Source of the DNA: Thermoplasmata archaeon
GTDB taxonomy: Archaea; Thermoplasmatota; E2; UBA202; DSCA01
Direction of reading: 5' to 3'
NCBI GenBank assembly: GCA_008297795.1
Contig: VBQP01000012.1
Location: 1 to 31,369, forward strand
Length of the DNA: 31,369 nt
In this document: positions 29,765 through 31,369 of the stretch, piece after piece
How the letters are laid out: every line of letters begins with the position of its first letter
Position numbering within the stretch: position 1 is the first letter of the stretch
Position numbers and translations under genes: made by a program
Notes under the pieces: generated by a model
Databases searched by the model: none
What the model was told of the DNA's origin: nothing
What the model saw: the letters and a program-made list of their open reading frames with translations, nothing else

Positions 29765-30547
29765 CTGCCCAAGTTCCTCGTTCATACTCCCGCTTCTGTA
29801 TCCGGAAAGGTCAAGTGCTGTATATGTAAATCCTATTTTTTTGAATCTTTCAATTATTTCATCCCTCATTTCAAGAATTTTTTCGAAATCTTCTGCCGGA
29901 ACCTCTATTCTTGCAATACCTCCGTGCACCCTGACACGAATCCTTTTGGTTTCTCCAAGAGAGTTTTGAAGGAATTCTTCTGCTTTTTCTACCATATCGA
30001 TCTTCTTTGCAGTTATTTCCTCGCCATATGAAATCCTTGTTGCAATGCAGGAATTCGAAGGCTTATTCCATACGCTCAGCCCTATAGAACTTGAAGCAGA
30101 TATAACCTCTTTTTCATTAAATCCTGCGTCCAGAAGAGGATGCCATACCCCCTCCTCATCTGCCGCCCTGGTTCCTATCCTGGTTTCATCTTTCATATCG
30201 TCAATTGTAGTACCATCCGCCAGAATATCAAAGCCTTTGCTTTTCGCTGACCCTCTCACCAATTTTATCATATTTTTTTTGCAGCGGTAGCATCTTCTGT
30301 TATCATTTTTCGGGATGTAATCACTCTTTATTACAATGTGTTGGATGCCTATCTCCTTTGCCATTTTCTCTGAATTTTTTAATTCTTTCCTCGAGAATAA
30401 GGGGGAAGAAATTGTGAATGCTGCAGTTTCTATTCCCGCATCTATCGCTGCCTTCGCCACCAGGCAACTGTCCTTTCCTCCCGAAAATAATACTGCTACC
30501 TTCCTTCTGCTCTTCATCAACCCGACTAAATTAAAATAGTTGCTCAT
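29687..30547 (-). CDS. LarE-like ATP-dependent sulfur transferase (PP-loop)
   Basis: 286 residues from the chosen ATG; an upstream ATG at 30574 would add nine. LarE activates a substrate with ATP and donates sulfur to make the nickel-pincer cofactor of lactate racemase. The PP-loop SGGKDS is at about 22-27. A CxxC (RRCYRCKK, C86 and C89) and a third Cys in NKPSNSCIATRISYGE (C167) match the three-cysteine type, which I recall uses an iron-sulfur cluster rather than sacrificing its own Cys. No larA, larB or larC is in the window, so other sulfur insertion roles are possible. The C-terminal tail after GYRSGSMN (about 25 residues, ending NRLRH) is encoded opposite the TadC 3' end and is probably not conserved. 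Confidence 0.88.
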   Translation of the reverse strand: MSNYFNLVGLMKSRRKVAVLFSGGKDSCLVAKAAIDAGIETAAFTISSPLFSRKELKNSEKMAKEIGIQHIVIKSDYIPKNDNRRCYRCKKNMIKLVRGSAKSKGFDILADGTTIDDMKDETRIGTRAADEEGVWHPLLDAGFNEKEVISASSSIGLSVWNKPSNSCIATRISYGEEITAKKIDMVEKAEEFLQNSLGETKRIRVRVHGGIARIEVPAEDFEKILEMRDEIIERFKKIGFTYTALDLSGYRSGSMNEELGQLWGKPLKQHHRHDRNNAEYGNRLRH

Positions 30548-30598
30548 GGCACTGTCTTTTGCCTTTCCTGCCATAAGGTATGTGGGATGAGAGAAGGA

Positions 30599-30904
30599 CT
30601 ATGCCTTCATTATTCCTGCAAGGAAGACGCCGAGTGCTATAAGTCCGCCTACGATGCCCCCCACCAGGGCTACCACGCCTGCTTTGACAGTCTCCCAGCC
30701 CCATCCGCCTGTCGTCCATATACCGTCTGTGTAGTTCCAGAAAAGAATGCCTACCACAATGCCTATCAGAAGCAGTACCGCGCCTATTGCCCTGCTCTTG
30801 CCGGAGCCAAAGTATGCGGTAAATATTCCCGCAATTACTGCGCCTATTGCAAACACCAGCATACACATACTCACAAACACATCCAACATACTACTTATTA
30901 TCAT
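30599..30904 (-). CDS. Small integral membrane protein of unknown function
   Basis: 101 residues with three or four glycine-rich hydrophobic segments: FVSMCMLVFAIGAVIAGIFTAYF, AIGAVLLLIGIVVGILFW and a final segment after GGWGWETVK containing GGIVGGLIALGVFLAG. A strong Shine-Dalgarno (GGAGGAGA) precedes the ATG, so this is a genuine gene and not a shadow. It lies 12 nt after the RAM-domain gene on the same strand, suggesting an operon, and 51 nt before LarE (or 24 nt if LarE starts at 30574). The GG pairs in helices suggest tight packing or oligomerisation. I do not recognise the family. Confidence 0.75.
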   Translation of the reverse strand: MIISSMLDVFVSMCMLVFAIGAVIAGIFTAYFGSGKSRAIGAVLLLIGIVVGILFWNYTDGIWTTGGWGWETVKAGVVALVGGIVGGLIALGVFLAGIMKA

Positions 30905-30916
30905 TTTCTCTCCTCC

Positions 30917-31150
30917 TTAAAATTTTGTCCCGGTTAGGGTTTTTGTATCCGCCACTCCCTCGATTGCTCTTATCTTATCCACGACAATCTTTCCCAACTC
31001 ATCGAAATCCTTTGCTTCCACCTTAGCTATAAGATCGTATTCCCCGAACAGGGGATGCAACTCTATGATTTCATCTATCTTCAGAAGTTCACTGTATACC
31101 TCATGTTCCTTCGCAGGAGCCGTAGAAATCAAAATAAATCCCATAGCCAT
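30917..31150 (-). CDS. Stand-alone RAM-domain protein (Lrp/AsnC ligand-binding domain)
   Basis: 77 residues from the chosen ATG. This is the effector-binding, oligomerising domain of Lrp/AsnC regulators without the DNA-binding half: AMGFILISTAPAKEHEVYSE, then IIELHPLFGEYDLIAKVEAK and ELGKIVVDKIRAIEGVADTK. Stand-alone versions are common in archaea and may bind amino acids or join full-length Lrp proteins. The start is set by a Shine-Dalgarno-like AGGTGAG just before the ATG at 31150; the longer frame (to 31246) has a random-looking N-terminus. It is probably co-transcribed with the small membrane protein downstream. Confidence 0.9.
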   Translation of the reverse strand: MAMGFILISTAPAKEHEVYSELLKIDEIIELHPLFGEYDLIAKVEAKDFDELGKIVVDKIRAIEGVADTKTLTGTKF

Positions 31151-31224
31151 TTGCTCACCTAAAATGTTATCCTTATTTTGCTTATTAACTTTTCCATAGG
31201 ATAGTGGCGGGCAAAAAATCGAAT

Positions 31225-31234
31225 AAAAAATATA
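31225..31234 (+). promoter_or_regulatory. TATA-like element of the ABC-2 permease gene
   Basis: AAAAAATATA lies 21-30 nt before the GTG at 31255. Confidence 0.45.
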
Positions 31235-31254
31235 GTGGCACATCATTCAATTAA

Positions 31255-31369
31255 GTGGACAAAATAAACTTTGCGGCGATGGGGACTATATTCAAAAAAG
31301 AATTTATGGACACGGTCAGAAACAGATGGCTTATTGCCATGACCTTCATTTTTCTTCTGCTGGCTGTGG
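31255..31369 (+). CDS. ABC-2 type transporter permease, N-terminal part (NosY-like; runs off window)
   Basis: An open frame from a GTG at 31255 reaches the right edge (38 codons visible). It has an amphipathic start (GTIFKKEFMDTVRNRWLIAM) followed by a hydrophobic segment TFIFLLLAV. The KKEF-x-D-x-VRNRW pattern followed by a membrane helix is typical of the first helix of ABC-2/NosY-like permeases. An ATG at 31279 is an alternative start. If NosY-like, it could relate to the NosD-like beta-helix protein at 18435-20144, but they are 11 kb apart. The call rests on a short piece. Confidence 0.6.
   Translation, partial: MDKINFAAMGTIFKKEFMDTVRNRWLIAMTFIFLLLAV

Noticed and set aside
30531..30937. 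Overlapping open frames on both strands around the small membrane protein
   Set aside because: Only the 30599-30904 frame has a strong Shine-Dalgarno and a coherent hydrophobic pattern; the others are shadows.
1..31369. CRISPR array, rRNA genes, insertion sequences
   Set aside because: No regularly spaced direct repeats, no rRNA sequence, and no transposase or terminal inverted repeats were seen.

Overview
The window is archaeal and most likely euryarchaeal. The markers are a replication protein A with its COG3390-type partner, the agmatidine-forming enzyme TiaS, archaeal Cbf5, a PIN-ATPase-KH protein, a COG1395 regulator, FilR1-type and RAM-domain regulators, tRNA genes without encoded CCA, and TATA boxes about 22-30 nt upstream of starts that mostly lack a Shine-Dalgarno (leaderless transcripts). 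A Thermoplasmata-like lineage is my guess from the mix of secreted proteins and regulators; nothing here proves it. No methanogenesis genes are present.

Layout. 1-1410: a truncated restriction-endonuclease-like gene and a secreted/membrane protein of unknown function. 1514-4866: an MFS transporter, then the RPA and RPA-associated gene pair. 4886-6873: a fragment of a secreted protease-like protein, an Nramp-like transporter without the usual metal-binding motifs, an inverted repeat, and a tRNA with anticodon CAT. 6886-11267: a secreted C2/EF-hand zinc protease, the PIN-ATPase-KH gene with a Nudix gene in one operon, and a membrane-anchored molybdopterin-fold protein. 11399-13213: a FilR1-type regulator, a UbiA prenyltransferase and a tRNA-His interrupted in its T-loop. 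13462-21284: a PAS histidine kinase, TiaS, a COG1395 regulator with ThyX, a beta-helix surface protein, Cbf5 and tRNA-Ser.

21296-22611 holds a small PH-like protein, a hicB-hicA toxin-antitoxin pair whose toxin gene is frameshifted at a run of seven T, and a tRNA-Gly that is also interrupted in its T-loop. 22661-29764 is a type IV pilus/archaellum-like assembly block: prepilin peptidase, HerA/FtsK-like ATPase, TadA/GspE-like secretion ATPase and a TadC-like membrane platform, with an orphan flavin/2Fe-2S electron-transfer subunit at its edge. No pilin gene is visible. 29687-31369 has a LarE-like sulfur transferase, a small membrane protein, a RAM-domain protein and the start of an ABC-2 permease.

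The most notable observations are the two tRNA genes with introns at exactly the same T-loop position (59/60), each with a matching bulge-helix-bulge; the CAT tRNA with a doubled acceptor 3' strand, in the same window as TiaS; the broken hicA; and an RPA zinc finger whose fourth ligand is Asp instead of His.
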